The position numbers and the translations under genes were made by a program. Positions 35,878 through 44,418 of a stretch of DNA of 64,000 nucleotides are shown one piece after another. Each line of letters begins with the position of its first letter. Positions within the stretch are counted from its first letter, which is position 1. The DNA is from Burkholderiales bacterium JOSHI_001 (GTDB lineage Bacteria; Pseudomonadota; Gammaproteobacteria; Burkholderiales; Burkholderiaceae_C), in NCBI GenBank assembly GCA_000244995.1, contig CM001438.1, positions 548,821 through 612,820 of the forward strand, read 5' to 3'. Below the pieces are notes generated by a model that ran no database searches, had not been told where the DNA came from, and worked only from the letters and a program-made list of their open reading frames with translations.

Positions 35878-37161
35878 ATGCGCGGCGTCTGCGCCATCGA
35901 CTTCGGCACCTCCAATTCCGCCACGGCCATCGACCCCGGCAGCGGCGCCGCCGCCACGCGGCTGGTGGAGCTGGAGCCCGGTCACCGCACCATGCCCACC
36001 GCGGTGTTCTATGCGGTGGAGGGCCTGGGGCCGCACGAGCCGCCCACGCGCCTGTACGGCCGCGCCGCGGTGGCGGCCTATGTGGAAGGCATCGAAGGCC
36101 GGTTGATGCGGTCGATGAAGTCCATCCTGGGCTCTACCCTGGCCGAGCAGAGCACCGAGGTGGGCGCCGGCCGCTCGGTGAATTACCTGGACGTGGTCAG
36201 CGGCTACCTCGGTCACCTCAAAGCCCAGGCCGAAGCCGAGGCCGGCACGCCGCTGGAACGCGCCGTGCTGGGCCGCCCGGTGTTCTTCGTCGACGACGAC
36301 CCGGTGCGCGACGCACGGGCCCAGGCCGCGCTGGAACGTGCCGCGCACGCGGTGGGGTTCGCGCAGGTGCAATTCCAGTACGAACCGATTGCCGCCGCGC
36401 TGGACTACGAAAACACCATCACCACCGAGCAGTGCGTGCTGGTGGCCGACATCGGCGGCGGCACGTCCGACTTCTCCCTGGTGCGCGTGGGCCCGGCGAG
36501 GCGCACCCGCGTGGAGCGGCGCGACGACATCCTGGCCAACCACGGCGTGCATGTGGCCGGCACCGACTTCGACCGCCACATCGAACTGCGGCACATCCTG
36601 CCGCACTGCGGCCACCGCACCCGCGGCCCGGACGGGCGCGAGGTGCCCAGCCGGGTGTACTTTGACCTGGCCACCTGGCACCTGATCAACACCTGCTACG
36701 CGCCGGCTCGGCTGGCCGAGGCCCGGCGGCTGCGCACCAATTTCAGCGATCCGCTGCTGCACGCCCGCCTGATGGAGGTGCTGGAGCAGCGCCTGGGCCA
36801 TGCGCTGATCGGCTGCGCCGAGGCCGCCAAGATCGCGGTGGCCGAAGCGGGCGCAACGGTGCTGGACCTGGGCCTGATCGAGACCGGCCTGCAGGCGCCC
36901 CTGGGCGAATCCGAGGCCCTGCAGGCGATTGCCAAAGACCTGCAGCGCATCGTGGACGCGGCCAGCGAAACCGCCGCACTGGCGGGCTTGCGCGCCGACG
37001 CGGTGGACGCGCTGTACTTCACCGGTGGGTCCACCGGATTGGCGCCTTTGGTGAACGCGATTGCGGCACGCTTTCCCGCTGCCAAGGTGATGCACGGTGA
37101 CCGCCTGGCCAGCGTGGCGCGGGGCCTGGGCCTGCACGCGCAGCGCTTGTTCGCGGGCTGA
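35878..37161 (+). CDS. yegD: Hsp70-family protein, YegD-type
   Basis: Hsp70-like chaperone of 427 aa without the C-terminal substrate-binding domain. It shows the actin-type ATPase motifs CAIDFGTSNSATAI (phosphate 1), VLVADIGGGTSDFSLV (phosphate 2), YEPIAAALDYE and YFTGGSTGLAPL (adenosine). YegD is the family for short Hsp70 proteins of ~450 aa. Cytoplasmic. The 101-base gap after dadA has no obvious promoter, so it may be read-through or independently transcribed. Confidence 0.88.
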   Translation: MRGVCAIDFGTSNSATAIDPGSGAAATRLVELEPGHRTMPTAVFYAVEGLGPHEPPTRLYGRAAVAAYVEGIEGRLMRSMKSILGSTLAEQSTEVGAGRSVNYLDVVSGYLGHLKAQAEAEAGTPLERAVLGRPVFFVDDDPVRDARAQAALERAAHAVGFAQVQFQYEPIAAALDYENTITTEQCVLVADIGGGTSDFSLVRVGPARRTRVERRDDILANHGVHVAGTDFDRHIELRHILPHCGHRTRGPDGREVPSRVYFDLATWHLINTCYAPARLAEARRLRTNFSDPLLHARLMEVLEQRLGHALIGCAEAAKIAVAEAGATVLDLGLIETGLQAPLGESEALQAIAKDLQRIVDAASETAALAGLRADAVDALYFTGGSTGLAPLVNAIAARFPAAKVMHGDRLASVARGLGLHAQRLFAG

Positions 37162-37185
37162 ATCCTCAAGGAGGTGCGGCGCGCT

Positions 37186-37833
37186 TCAGCGCCCGCGCCG
37201 GGCGCCACCGCCCGGGCCGGGGCGGCGGGCGCGCTGGGGTCGCGCAGCCGTGGCCACGATGCGCGGGCGCGTCACATCGGCCATCAGCAGCACCGCCCGC
37301 ACCAGGTCTTCCACGGCGTCGTCCAGGGTGGCCGGAGGCTCCAGGGTTTCAATCTCGGCCAGCAGGTCGTCGGCGTCTTCCAGGTCTTCGGGGTCCAGGT
37401 GCCGGTACAGCAGCGCCAAGGGCTCGGTCAATGCGTCTTCGTCGCGGTCCAGCGCCTTGGGGAACAACTCCATCGCGGTGGCAAAGCCGGCCACCCAGGG
37501 CAGCACGGTCTCGCTCGGCATCGCGTCCTCGTCCAGTTCGTACACCCAGGGGTCGAACCACTGGCGCCGGGCGATGGCCAACTGCAATTCATCATGCCGC
37601 CTGATCAATGCCTGCCTCAGCGGCGCCAGGTCCAGTTGCGGCGGCGCCGCGCGGCCTTCCAGGTCCAGCACCGGCGGCAACCAGCGCGCTTCGGCCACGT
37701 CCTGCGGTTGCAGCAGCACGCCGCACAGGTAGCCGTCCACCGCCATCACGTCCAGCGGCTCCAGCGGCGCCGGCAGGGCGTCCAGCAGGGTTTGCAGGGT
37801 GTGCAGGTCGTCTTCGGTGGCCATGGTGGGCAT
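37186..37833 (-). CDS. UPF0149/YecA family protein
   Basis: YecA-type (UPF0149) protein of 215 aa. Typical features are LDVMAVDGYLCGVLLQPQ near the start, FDPWVYELDED, and LLYRHLDPEDLEDADDLLAEIETLEPPATLDDAVEDLVRAVLLMADVTRP. The C-terminus is basic (RPQRARRPGPGGGARRGR), which may bind nucleic acid. The start is uncertain: ATG at 37833 or at 37824. Its ribosomal or RNA-related role is only suggested in the literature for the family. It is divergent from the structured region before mmsA. Confidence 0.82.
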   Translation of the reverse strand: MPTMATEDDLHTLQTLLDALPAPLEPLDVMAVDGYLCGVLLQPQDVAEARWLPPVLDLEGRAAPPQLDLAPLRQALIRRHDELQLAIARRQWFDPWVYELDEDAMPSETVLPWVAGFATAMELFPKALDRDEDALTEPLALLYRHLDPEDLEDADDLLAEIETLEPPATLDDAVEDLVRAVLLMADVTRPRIVATAARPQRARRPGPGGGARRGR

Positions 37834-37999
37834 TGTGGCATTCACCTGCCGGGCCACCGCGCTTGGGCAGGACGCTCATCTTGGATGGCAATTCAACAGC
37901 GTGCTCAGAAGGGTTGATGCGGGTCACATGTCGCAACGAACGGAACGCGTTTACTTCAATTTGGGGATGGCGCTGCACGGTCCGGCGACTACATTGCCC

Positions 38000-38145
38000 T
38001 CTTCGCAGGTCCCAACACGCCGCCTGTGCGGCAAAGCGCCACCCGCCAAAGAGCAGCCAATCTGGGTGGTGTTCGCAACAGTCCCAACGACGTCCTTTCT
38101 TTAAGGACTTCCTCAGCCCGCCGAGCAATCGGCGGGCTTTTTTTT
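38000..38145 (+). ncRNA. candidate small RNA
   Basis: Plus-strand stretch with consecutive hairpins: GCCGC-CTGT-GCGGC (38019-38032), CCACCC/GGGTGG (38039-38069), GTCCTT/AAGGAC with loop TCTTT (38092-38108), a single-stranded TTCCTC (38109-38114) and the terminator hairpin. Two TTCGCA-type repeats each followed by GTCCCAAC (38002-38016 and 38072-38088) frame the middle. It ends 77 bases before the mmsA start. TTCCTC could pair with Shine-Dalgarno sites. Not recognised as a known RNA family; the promoter is not identified, so the 5' end is approximate. Confidence 0.4.
38115..38145 (+). terminator. Rho-independent terminator upstream of mmsA
   Basis: Stem AGCCCGCCG/CGGCGGGCT with loop AGCAAT and a following run of eight T (38138-38145). 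It is oriented for plus-strand transcription and lies 77 bases before the mmsA start, where there is no upstream plus-strand gene within about 1 kb. Confidence 0.85.
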
Positions 38146-38222
38146 GGGCCACTTTGGGACGTCCGCAATCTGTCTAGACTTGGCCGTTCTGCAATGGAAC
38201 TGCCGTACACAGGAGACACACC

Positions 38223-39743
38223 ATGGGCGCGCCCGAAGCCTTCACCGCCACCACCGACGTGGGCCACTGGATCAACGGCCACTTGGTGCCCGGCAGCGGC
38301 AGCCGCCGCCAGGCCATCTACAACCCGGCCACGGGCGCGGTGGCGCGCCAGGTGCTGCTGGCGGACGTGGCCGACGTGAACGCCGCCGTGCAAAGCGCCC
38401 GCGCCGCCTTCCCGGCCTGGGCCGACACACCGCCCATCCGGCGCGCGCGGGTGATGCTGAAGTTCCTGGAACTGCTGAACCAGCACCGCGACACCCTGGC
38501 GGCCATGATCACCGCCGAGCACGGCAAGGTGTTCACCGACGCCCAGGGCGAGGTGACGCGCGGCATTGACATCGTGGAATTCGCCTGCGGCATCCCCCAG
38601 TTGCTGAAGGGGGATTTCACCGACCAGGTGTCCACCGCCATCGACAACTGGACCCTGCGCCAGCCGCTGGGCGTGGTGGCCGGCATCACGCCCTTCAACT
38701 TCCCGTGCATGGTGCCGATGTGGATGTTCCCGGTGGCGCTGGCCTGCGGCAACGCCTTCATCCTGAAGCCCAGCGAACGCGACCCCTCGCCGTCGCTGTT
38801 CATGGCGCAACTGCTGCAGCAGGCCGGCCTGCCCGACGGCGTTTTCGGCGTGGTGCAGGGCGACAAGGTGGCGGTGGACGCGTTGCTGACCCACCCGGAG
38901 GTGAAGGCCTTGTCCTTCGTGGGCAGCACCCCGATTGCCCAGTACATCTACGAAACCGGCGCCCACCATGGCAAGCGGGTGCAGGCGTTGGGCGGGGCCA
39001 AGAACCACATGGTGGTGATGCCCGACGCCGACATCGAACAGGCCGTGGACGCCCTGATCGGCAGCGCCTACGGCTCGGCCGGCGAACGCTGCATGGCCAT
39101 TTCGGTGGCGGTGCTGGTGGGCGACGTGGCCGACAAGGTCATCCCCAGGCTGGCCGAGCGTGCCCGGGCGCTGAAGGTGAAGAACGGCATGGAGTTGGAT
39201 GCCGAGATGGGCCCCATCGTCACCGCGCAGGCCCTGCAGCGCATTGAAGGCTACATCGACATCGGGGTGAAGGAAGGTGCCAGCCTGGTGGTGGACGGTC
39301 GCGGCTGCAAGGTGCCGGGCTTTGAGGCCGGCTTCTTCACCGGCGGCACGCTGTTCGACCACGTGACGCCGTCCATGCGCATCTACCAGGAAGAGATCTT
39401 CGGCCCGGTGCTGGCCTGCGTGCGGGTACCTGATTTCGCCAGCGCGCTGCAACTGGTGAATGACCACGAATTCGGCAACGGCGTGTCCTGCTTCACCAGC
39501 GACGGCGGCGTGGCGCGCGAGTTTGCGCGCCGGGTGCAGGTGGGCATGGTGGGCATCAACGTGCCGATTCCGGTGCCCATGGCCTGGCACGGCTTTGGCG
39601 GCTGGAAGAAAAGCCTGTTCGGCGACATGCACGCCTACGGCGAAGAGGGCGTGCGTTTCTACACCAAGCAAAAGAGCGTCATGCAGCGCTGGCCCGACAG
39701 CATCGGCAAGGGGGCCGAGTTCACGATGCCGGTGGCGAAGTGA
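38223..39743 (+). CDS. mmsA: methylmalonate-semialdehyde dehydrogenase (CoA acylating)
   Basis: Aldehyde dehydrogenase-fold enzyme of 506 aa converting (methyl)malonate semialdehyde to propionyl-CoA or acetyl-CoA in valine, beta-alanine and inositol catabolism. Family segments are [37 protein letters not shown] and [18 protein letters not shown] with the catalytic Cys in GERCM. AGGAG lies before the ATG. A TAGACT -10-like element at 38175-38180 may be its promoter, placed after the terminator. It overlaps the next gene by GTGA. Confidence 0.93.
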   Translation: MGAPEAFTATTDVGHWINGHLVPGSGSRRQAIYNPATGAVARQVLLADVADVNAAVQSARAAFPAWADTPPIRRARVMLKFLELLNQHRDTLAAMITAEHGKVFTDAQGEVTRGIDIVEFACGIPQLLKGDFTDQVSTAIDNWTLRQPLGVVAGITPFNFPCMVPMWMFPVALACGNAFILKPSERDPSPSLFMAQLLQQAGLPDGVFGVVQGDKVAVDALLTHPEVKALSFVGSTPIAQYIYETGAHHGKRVQALGGAKNHMVVMPDADIEQAVDALIGSAYGSAGERCMAISVAVLVGDVADKVIPRLAERARALKVKNGMELDAEMGPIVTAQALQRIEGYIDIGVKEGASLVVDGRGCKVPGFEAGFFTGGTLFDHVTPSMRIYQEEIFGPVLACVRVPDFASALQLVNDHEFGNGVSCFTSDGGVAREFARRVQVGMVGINVPIPVPMAWHGFGGWKKSLFGDMHAYGEEGVRFYTKQKSVMQRWPDSIGKGAEFTMPVAK

Positions 39744-40219
39744 GCGCCCCCGGCGATTTCGGCGCCCCGCCGGCGCTGTGGGCGATGTGCCAGGTGCGCT
39801 GCGACGTGGGCGAACTGGTGTCGCTGGGCGCCGCGCCGCTGGGCGAGCGGCGCTACATCCCGCTGCGCGGCGGCAGCGTCAGCGGGCCGGAACTGTCCGG
39901 GCGCATCGTCGAAGGTGGGGTCGATTGGCAGATCGCCCGCGCCGACGGTGTGCTGGAAATCGCCGCGCACTACGTCATCGCCACCCCGGACGGCGCCCAG
40001 GTGGAGGTGCAGAGCACCGGCCTGCGCCATGGCCCGCCCGAGGTGATGGCCCGCCTGGCGCGCGGCGAAGCGGTGGCCGCCCACGAGTACTTCTTCCGCA
40101 CCGTGGTGCGCTTCACCACCGGCGCGCCGGCCTGGGCCCACCTGAACAAGGTGATGGCCCTGGCCGTGGGCCAGCGCCAGGCGCGGCAGGTGCTGCTGGA
40201 CTTCTGGCGCGTGGGCTGA
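39740..40219 (+). CDS. DUF3237 domain protein
   Basis: Protein of 159 aa of the DUF3237 family: [52 protein letters not shown] and the C-terminal [21 protein letters not shown]3237 is a small beta-barrel family of unknown activity, often near catabolic genes. The GTG start overlaps the mmsA stop, so it is translationally coupled; it probably assists the same pathway. Confidence 0.85.
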   Translation: MSAPGDFGAPPALWAMCQVRCDVGELVSLGAAPLGERRYIPLRGGSVSGPELSGRIVEGGVDWQIARADGVLEIAAHYVIATPDGAQVEVQSTGLRHGPPEVMARLARGEAVAAHEYFFRTVVRFTTGAPAWAHLNKVMALAVGQRQARQVLLDFWRVG

Positions 40220-40282
40220 AGCACCAAGCCAGCCCGGCATGACGTGTTCTACTGGACTTTCAGGTCTCCTGCCCGCTTCGCC

Positions 40283-41029
40283 ATGACCGAACCCCTGTTG
40301 CTGTCCACCACCCGCGTCACCACCTTCGACGGTGAACGCATGCTCACCGGCGCCACCGGGTTTTTCTTCCAGCGCGACGAGCGGCTGTTCCTGTGCACCA
40401 GCCGGCACGTGATGGTGGACGAGACCGAAGGCCACCACCCCGATCGGCTGGAGGTGGTGGTGCACACCAATGCCTTGGTGATGAGCGATGTGGTGATCCT
40501 GTCGATGCCGCTGTTCCGAGCTGGGCGCAGCCTGTGGCGCCAGGGGCGCGATCCCGGCGGCGACATCGACGTGGCGGCCATCGAGGTCAACCGCGCGGCG
40601 CTGCCGGCCAAGGCGCAACTGCGCGCCTTCACGCCCGACCACCTGCAGCAGGCGCTGAACGAGGTGGAAGTGGGCGACGCCCTGCTGGTGGTGGGCTTCC
40701 CGCTGGGCTTCTACGACACCGTGAACCAACTGCCCGTGGTGCGGCAGGCGGCCATCGCGTCGTCATTTGGTTTGCGCTTCCAGGGCCAGGGGGCCTTCCT
40801 CACGGACGCGCGAACGCACCGGGGCACCAGTGGCGCGCCGGTGGTCAAGCGCAGTGCCGCGTGCGGCGCTGCCTTGCCCTGGAAATTGCTGGGGGTGCAT
40901 TCGGCGCGCATGGACATGCGCAGCCGCGATCAGCAGGTGGACGAATCTCTGGGCCTGAACCTGGCCTGGTACGCCGACATCCTGATGACCCTGACCGCGT
41001 CCGACACGCCCGCCCTGCGAGCGGTCTGA
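40283..41029 (+). CDS. trypsin-like serine protease, apparently intracellular
   Basis: Trypsin-fold protein of 248 aa. The catalytic triad is visible: His in FLCTSRHVMVD, Asp in GGDIDVAAIEV, and Ser in THRGTSGAPVV (GTSGAP). No signal peptide or membrane helix is present, which is unusual for this fold. It may act on a cytoplasmic target or be exported by an unrecognised route. The ATG at MTEPLLLS gives the best start; 13 upstream codons in frame are non-conserved. It lies 63 bases after DUF3237. Confidence 0.78.
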   Translation: MTEPLLLSTTRVTTFDGERMLTGATGFFFQRDERLFLCTSRHVMVDETEGHHPDRLEVVVHTNALVMSDVVILSMPLFRAGRSLWRQGRDPGGDIDVAAIEVNRAALPAKAQLRAFTPDHLQQALNEVEVGDALLVVGFPLGFYDTVNQLPVVRQAAIASSFGLRFQGQGAFLTDARTHRGTSGAPVVKRSAACGAALPWKLLGVHSARMDMRSRDQQVDESLGLNLAWYADILMTLTASDTPALRAV

Positions 41030-41066
41030 CAACGCGCGCCAGAGCGGTCAAGCGCGCGGGGTATTC

Positions 41067-41233
41067 CCAAGCAAACACCGCGGATCCGGCTCCGCCGGTC
41101 CGCTGGTGTTGCCCCCTTGAGGGGGCTGAGCCCGGACATCCCAGGCCCAGTGGGCCTGGGGTGCCTGGCGAAGGGCTGGCCCTTGCGGCCAGCGCGGCCT
41201 GCAAGGCGGGCCGAAGGCCGCTACGGGGGTGGG
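41067..41233 (-). repeat. dispersed intergenic repeat, copy B
   Basis: Minus-strand copy of the element after pckG. On the minus strand it begins CCCACCCCCGTAGCGG, has an insert of about 90 bases including a CCCAGGCCCA/GGGCCTGGG hairpin near 41140, then the CCCCCTCAAGGGGG palindrome, the shared 29-base core at 41078-41106, and TTGCTTGG. Confidence 0.8.
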
Positions 41234-41237
41234 TGTA

Positions 41238-41627
41238 TCAGTACCCGCCGCGACCGCCGCCGCCGCCGTAGCCGCCGCGACCACCACCGCCGCCGCCGCC
41301 GTAGCCGCCGCCACCACCGCCGCCGTAGCCGCCACGGCCACCGCCGCCACCGCCACCACCGAAGCCACCCGGGCGCTCTTCACGCGGACGGGCTTCGTTC
41401 ACCACCAGGGCGCGACCGTCCACCGAAGCGCCGTGCAGCTTGCGGATGGCAGCCTGGGCTTCTTCGTGCGAGCCCATCTCCACGAAGCCGAAGCCCTTGG
41501 AGCGGCCGCTGTCGCGGTCCATCATGACCTTGGCGGACGTGACGGTGCCGCATTCGGCGAACTGTTGTTGCAGGGACGCGTCGGTGACCGAGTAGGCCAG
41601 GTTGCCGACATAGAGTTTGTTGCCCAC
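41238..41627 (-). CDS. RNA-binding protein with RRM and glycine-rich tail
   Basis: Protein of 129 aa: one RRM (KLYVGNLAYSVTDASLQQQF with RNP2; SKGFGFVEM as RNP1) followed by a glycine-rich tail (GGYGGGGGGG type repeats). Small RRM proteins of this kind are cold-shock-like RNA chaperones in beta- and cyanobacteria. The start is GTG. It is the third gene of a minus-strand run after a small unknown gene and infA, suggesting coexpression with translation genes. Confidence 0.87.
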   Translation of the reverse strand: MGNKLYVGNLAYSVTDASLQQQFAECGTVTSAKVMMDRDSGRSKGFGFVEMGSHEEAQAAIRKLHGASVDGRALVVNEARPREERPGGFGGGGGGGGRGGYGGGGGGGYGGGGGGGRGGYGGGGGRGGY

Positions 41628-41724
41628 GGTGGGAGCCTTTCAGGAAAACACGCCGTGCCCCTATGGCCGGTCGCGTGGTGGCAAGCGCTGCCGGCCGGAA
41701 GTGGCCGGCACACGCTCAGGGAAA

Positions 41725-41988
41725 TCAGAAACGACGTTGCGGCGCGCGCGGCGCGGCGGAAGGGCGCTGTTCGATGTGGCGGAAGGTGATGCGGCCCTTG
41801 CTCAGGTCGTAGGGCGACAGCTCCAGCGACACCTTGTCGCCGGCCAGGATGCGGATGTGGTGCTTGCGCATCTTGCCGGCGGTGTAGGCCACGAGGGTGT
41901 GGCCATTTTCCAGCGTGACGCGAAAGCGGGAGTCAGGCAACACTTCGGCCACCAGGCCGCGCATCTCGATCAGTTCTTCCTTGGCCAA
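41725..41988 (-). CDS. infA: translation initiation factor IF-1 (second-type copy)
   Basis: IF-1 of 87 aa with the S1-like fold: [30 protein letters not shown] and [33 protein letters not shown]. The start codon is TTG with AAGGAG before it, and a 15-residue extension [16 protein letters not shown] follows the usual end. It lies between a small unknown gene and the RRM gene instead of within a ribosomal-protein operon, as usual for the extra infA of betaproteobacteria. Confidence 0.93.
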   Translation of the reverse strand: MAKEELIEMRGLVAEVLPDSRFRVTLENGHTLVAYTAGKMRKHHIRILAGDKVSLELSPYDLSKGRITFRHIEQRPSAAPRAPQRRF

Positions 41989-42038
41989 ATTTCAGCTCCT
42001 TGCGAATGGGTGGGGTACAGGTGTGGGGCGTGGGGGCG

Positions 42039-42272
42039 TCAGGCCGCCAGGCGTTGCAGCAGCCATTGGCGGCCCTGCTCGGCGGCGAAGCGCTGCGCGC
42101 CTTCGGGGGTGGAGAAGCGGGGTTCGAAGCGGTACACGCGGTCGTGCGTGCCGCTGCCCTGGCCACTGCGGATGGACACGGACGCGGCAAAGCAGCCGGC
42201 GTCGGTGCGACGCACCAGGGGGGAGACAAGGTACTTGCCCTCGCGAAAGGGCACAACGGAATCAAAGGTCAT
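42039..42272 (-). CDS. hypothetical protein
   Basis: Protein of 77 aa, no signal peptide. The conserved-looking core is PFREGKYLVSPLVRRTDAGCFAASVSIRSGQG and VYRFEPRFSTPEGAQRFAAEQGRQWL. It is 50 bases upstream of infA on the same strand and probably cotranscribed. Small proteins of this type are seen next to cold-shock genes in Burkholderiales; its role is unknown. Confidence 0.7.
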   Translation of the reverse strand: MTFDSVVPFREGKYLVSPLVRRTDAGCFAASVSIRSGQGSGTHDRVYRFEPRFSTPEGAQRFAAEQGRQWLLQRLAA

Positions 42273-42695
42273 GGAGTCGGTGCTCAGCCCTCGGGGCCGG
42301 CACGCAGGAAGAGAGAAGTTCCAGGTCCGGCCGGGAATGGGGCCTTGAAGGCGCCACAGGCTGGACGGGGGATGGGCTCGCCGCGGAAACGGGCTGACGG
42401 CCGAGAAGACCGGTTGGGGGCCGGTGATTCAACTGCGGGGCGCTGCGTTGGGGGCGCTGCGGGCCCTGTCAGACGACATACCGCACCAGTGAGCAACGCG
42501 CGGCAAGTTCTGCAGTGTAGCCGGTTTGCCCTCGCCGTGCCTGTTGTGGGCCGCGGCCTGGCCCGGGCGCCCAGGAAAGCTTCATTGGAAGGGCTGCAGG
42601 CGGCCAGTGCTGCGGAACTTCGCCGTTGGGCGCCCACTCTTTGGCATGCGTCGCGACGAATCACTTCCCCCTTCTTCACCTGATCGGAGACATGG
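42273..42695. other. intergenic region between divergent genes
   Basis: Gap of 423 bases upstream of the small minus-strand gene and of the EF-hand gene on the plus strand. No supported ORF, terminator or recognised RNA is seen. A long leader for the minus-strand operon is possible, as cold-shock-type genes often have long 5' UTRs. Confidence 0.3.
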
Positions 42696-42962
42696 ATGAA
42701 ATCACCGACTGCCGCCCTTCGCCTGGTCCCGCTGATCCTGGCCACTGCCACCGCAGGCGCCTGGGCCCAGGAAAACACCGCCAAGCCCAAGGCTGCCCGT
42801 GCCGACGCCACCGCGTCGGCACGGCCGGCACCCGCCACTGCGCCTGGCCAGGTGCGCGACTGGAGCAAGATCGACCTGAACAAGGACAACCTGATCTCGC
42901 CCGAGGAAATGGAAAAGTGGCTGGCTGAAAACCCTGGCCCCTTGGCCCCGGCGAAGAAATAA
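42696..42962 (+). CDS. small exported EF-hand protein
   Basis: Exported protein of 88 aa with a signal peptide (LVPLILATATAGAWA), an Ala/Pro-rich middle and one EF-hand-like loop: IDLNKDNLISPEEME (D-x-N-x-D-x-L-I-x-x-E-E, ligands at positions 1, 3, 5 and 12 present). It could bind Ca2+ in the periplasm. A terminator hairpin follows directly, so it is probably a single-gene unit. Confidence 0.75.
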   Translation: MKSPTAALRLVPLILATATAGAWAQENTAKPKAARADATASARPAPATAPGQVRDWSKIDLNKDNLISPEEMEKWLAENPGPLAPAKK

Positions 42963-42971
42963 CCCACCCCC

Positions 42972-43003
42972 GGCCGGCGCTTCACGCGCCGGCCCTTCCT
43001 TTG
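42972..43003 (+). terminator. terminator after the EF-hand gene
   Basis: Stem GGCCGGCGC/GCGCCGGCC with loop TTCAC followed by CTTCCTTT, 10 bases after the stop codon. Confidence 0.7.
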
Positions 43004-43065
43004 GTGCCGCCCTAACATCAGGGTCCGGACCCGCGCGGCGCGGGTCTCCATTGCCAAGGGAACCC

Positions 43066-43812
43066 ATGAACAAGACCCTGCTCGTCACCGGCGCCAGCCG
43101 CGGCATCGGTGCCGCCACCGCCTTGCTCGCTGCCCAGCGGGGCTGGGACGTGGCCGTGAACTACACCCGTGACGCCGTGGCCGCAGAATCCGTGGCGCAG
43201 CAGGTGCGCGACGCCGGCCGGCGCGCCCTGGTGCTGCAGGCCGATGTGGCCGACGAAGCGGCGGTGCTGGCCCTGTTTGCCCACATCGACCGCGAATGGG
43301 GCCCGCTGGGCGGCCTGGTGAACAACGCCGGCATCGTGGACATGAAGGCCCGCCTGGACGAAATGGACACCGCACGCTGGCGCCGCATGCTGGACGTGAA
43401 CGTGTTCGGCACCCTGCTGTGCAGCCGCGAGGCGGTCAAGCGCATGAGCACGCGCCACGGCGGCACGGGCGGGGCCATCGTCAACCTGTCCAGCGTGGCG
43501 GCCGTGCTGGGGGCTCCGGCCATGTACGTGGACTACGCCACCAGCAAGGGCGCCATCGACACCTTCACCCTCGGCCTCGCGCGCGAACTGGCCACCGAGG
43601 GCGTGCGGGTGAACGGGGTGCGCCCGGGCATCATCGACACCGACATCCACGCCGACAGCGGTGATGCCGAGCGGGCGCACAAGTCGGCCGCGGTCATCCC
43701 GATGCAGCGACCGGGGCGGGCCGACGAGGTGGCGGCGGCCATCGTCTGGCTGCTGTCGGACGAAGCCAGCTACATCACCGGCACCACGGTCAATGTGACC
43801 GGCGGGCGCTGA
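43066..43812 (+). CDS. SDR-family oxidoreductase
   Basis: Short-chain dehydrogenase of 248 aa. The NAD(P)-binding motif TGASRGIG is at the start, NNAG appears in LVNNAGIVD, and the active-site Y-x3-K is in YVDYATSKGAI. The C-terminal ITGTTVNVTGGR is characteristic of FabG-like members. NADP preference and substrate are unknown. The ATG is preceded by AAGGGAACCC. Confidence 0.9.
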   Translation: MNKTLLVTGASRGIGAATALLAAQRGWDVAVNYTRDAVAAESVAQQVRDAGRRALVLQADVADEAAVLALFAHIDREWGPLGGLVNNAGIVDMKARLDEMDTARWRRMLDVNVFGTLLCSREAVKRMSTRHGGTGGAIVNLSSVAAVLGAPAMYVDYATSKGAIDTFTLGLARELATEGVRVNGVRPGIIDTDIHADSGDAERAHKSAAVIPMQRPGRADEVAAAIVWLLSDEASYITGTTVNVTGGR

Positions 43813-43826
43813 AGGGCCAAGGGCGG

Positions 43827-44075
43827 CTAGACACGCTCGAAGCGCCCGCTGTCCAGCATCAGCAGCGCGTCGTCGGGGTCCACCGGCAGCCCCGCACGGT
43901 TGGGCGGGAAACTGTAGGGCGTGCCGGTGGCCGGCCCCAGCACCACCACCGCGATGCCGCTGCGGTAACACAGGCGCACCGTTTCTTGTGGCGCCTGCCC
44001 TTCAGCGGACTGGGCCGCGGCGCGCGCACGGGCCTGCGCCTTGAGTTGCTCGCGCTTGCTGCCGCAGCAACTCAT
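43827..44075 (-). CDS. hypothetical protein with N-terminal CC motif
   Basis: Protein of 82 aa starting MSCCGSKREQLKAQ, followed by SGIAVVVLGPATGTPYSFPPNRAGLPVDPDDALLML. It overlaps the DUF1360 gene by ATGA, so the two are coupled. The CC pair at the N-terminus is conserved-looking in small Burkholderiales proteins; function unknown. Confidence 0.7.
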   Translation of the reverse strand: MSCCGSKREQLKAQARARAAAQSAEGQAPQETVRLCYRSGIAVVVLGPATGTPYSFPPNRAGLPVDPDDALLMLDSGRFERV

Positions 44076-44377
44076 GGCGCCTTGTCCTGCGGGTGCGTGG
44101 CCAGGTGCAGCAGCCCTGCCGCGCCGGACGCCGCCAGCCAGGCCATCAGCCAGGGCCCGGGTTCGCGGCTGACGTACAGCGCCAGCGGCGCGGCCAGCCA
44201 CAGGCTCAGGCAGTGGAAGCAGTCCATCGCGCGGCCCAAGAGGCCGTCGCCCACCCACTGGCGCAGCCGCACCACGGCGTCGAAGGGCCCGTCTTCCTCG
44301 GCCAGCAGGTGGGTCAGGCGCCAGGTGGCCAGGGCCACCAGCACCCAACGCCATTCGATGCTCAAGTCGCCTGCCAT
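44072..44377 (-). CDS. DUF1360 family membrane protein
   Basis: Small membrane protein of 101 aa with the DUF1360 pattern WRLTHLLAEEDGPFDAVVRLR, GRAMDCFHCLSLWLA (CxxC) and hydrophobic helices LWLAAPLALYV and MAWLAASGAAGLLHLA. The family is probably involved in sporulation-like or phage-associated processes in Bacillus, and unknown in proteobacteria. Start ATG at MAGDLSIEWRW; a second start two codons earlier is possible. Confidence 0.75.
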   Translation of the reverse strand: MAGDLSIEWRWVLVALATWRLTHLLAEEDGPFDAVVRLRQWVGDGLLGRAMDCFHCLSLWLAAPLALYVSREPGPWLMAWLAASGAAGLLHLATHPQDKAP

Positions 44378-44418
44378 GCCCATCCCCGGGGAGCCCGCTC
44401 CGCTTGTTGGCCGGCAGT

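Larger units (their letters stand above)
37834..38222. other. intergenic region with structured RNA candidate
   Basis: Gap of 389 bases between divergent yecA-like and mmsA. It has no supported ORF but contains a row of hairpins ending in a strong Rho-independent terminator on the plus strand (see separate entries). Nothing on the plus strand upstream would need that terminator. Confidence 0.5.

Noticed and set aside
37981-38145. Interpretation as 6S RNA because a UPF0149 gene is adjacent
   Set aside because: 6S RNA forms one long irregular hairpin and does not end in a T-tract terminator; this region is a chain of separate hairpins.
41250-41380. Possible tandem DNA repeat or CRISPR-like array
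   Set aside because: The periodicity comes from GGYGGGG-type codons of the RRM protein's glycine-rich tail.
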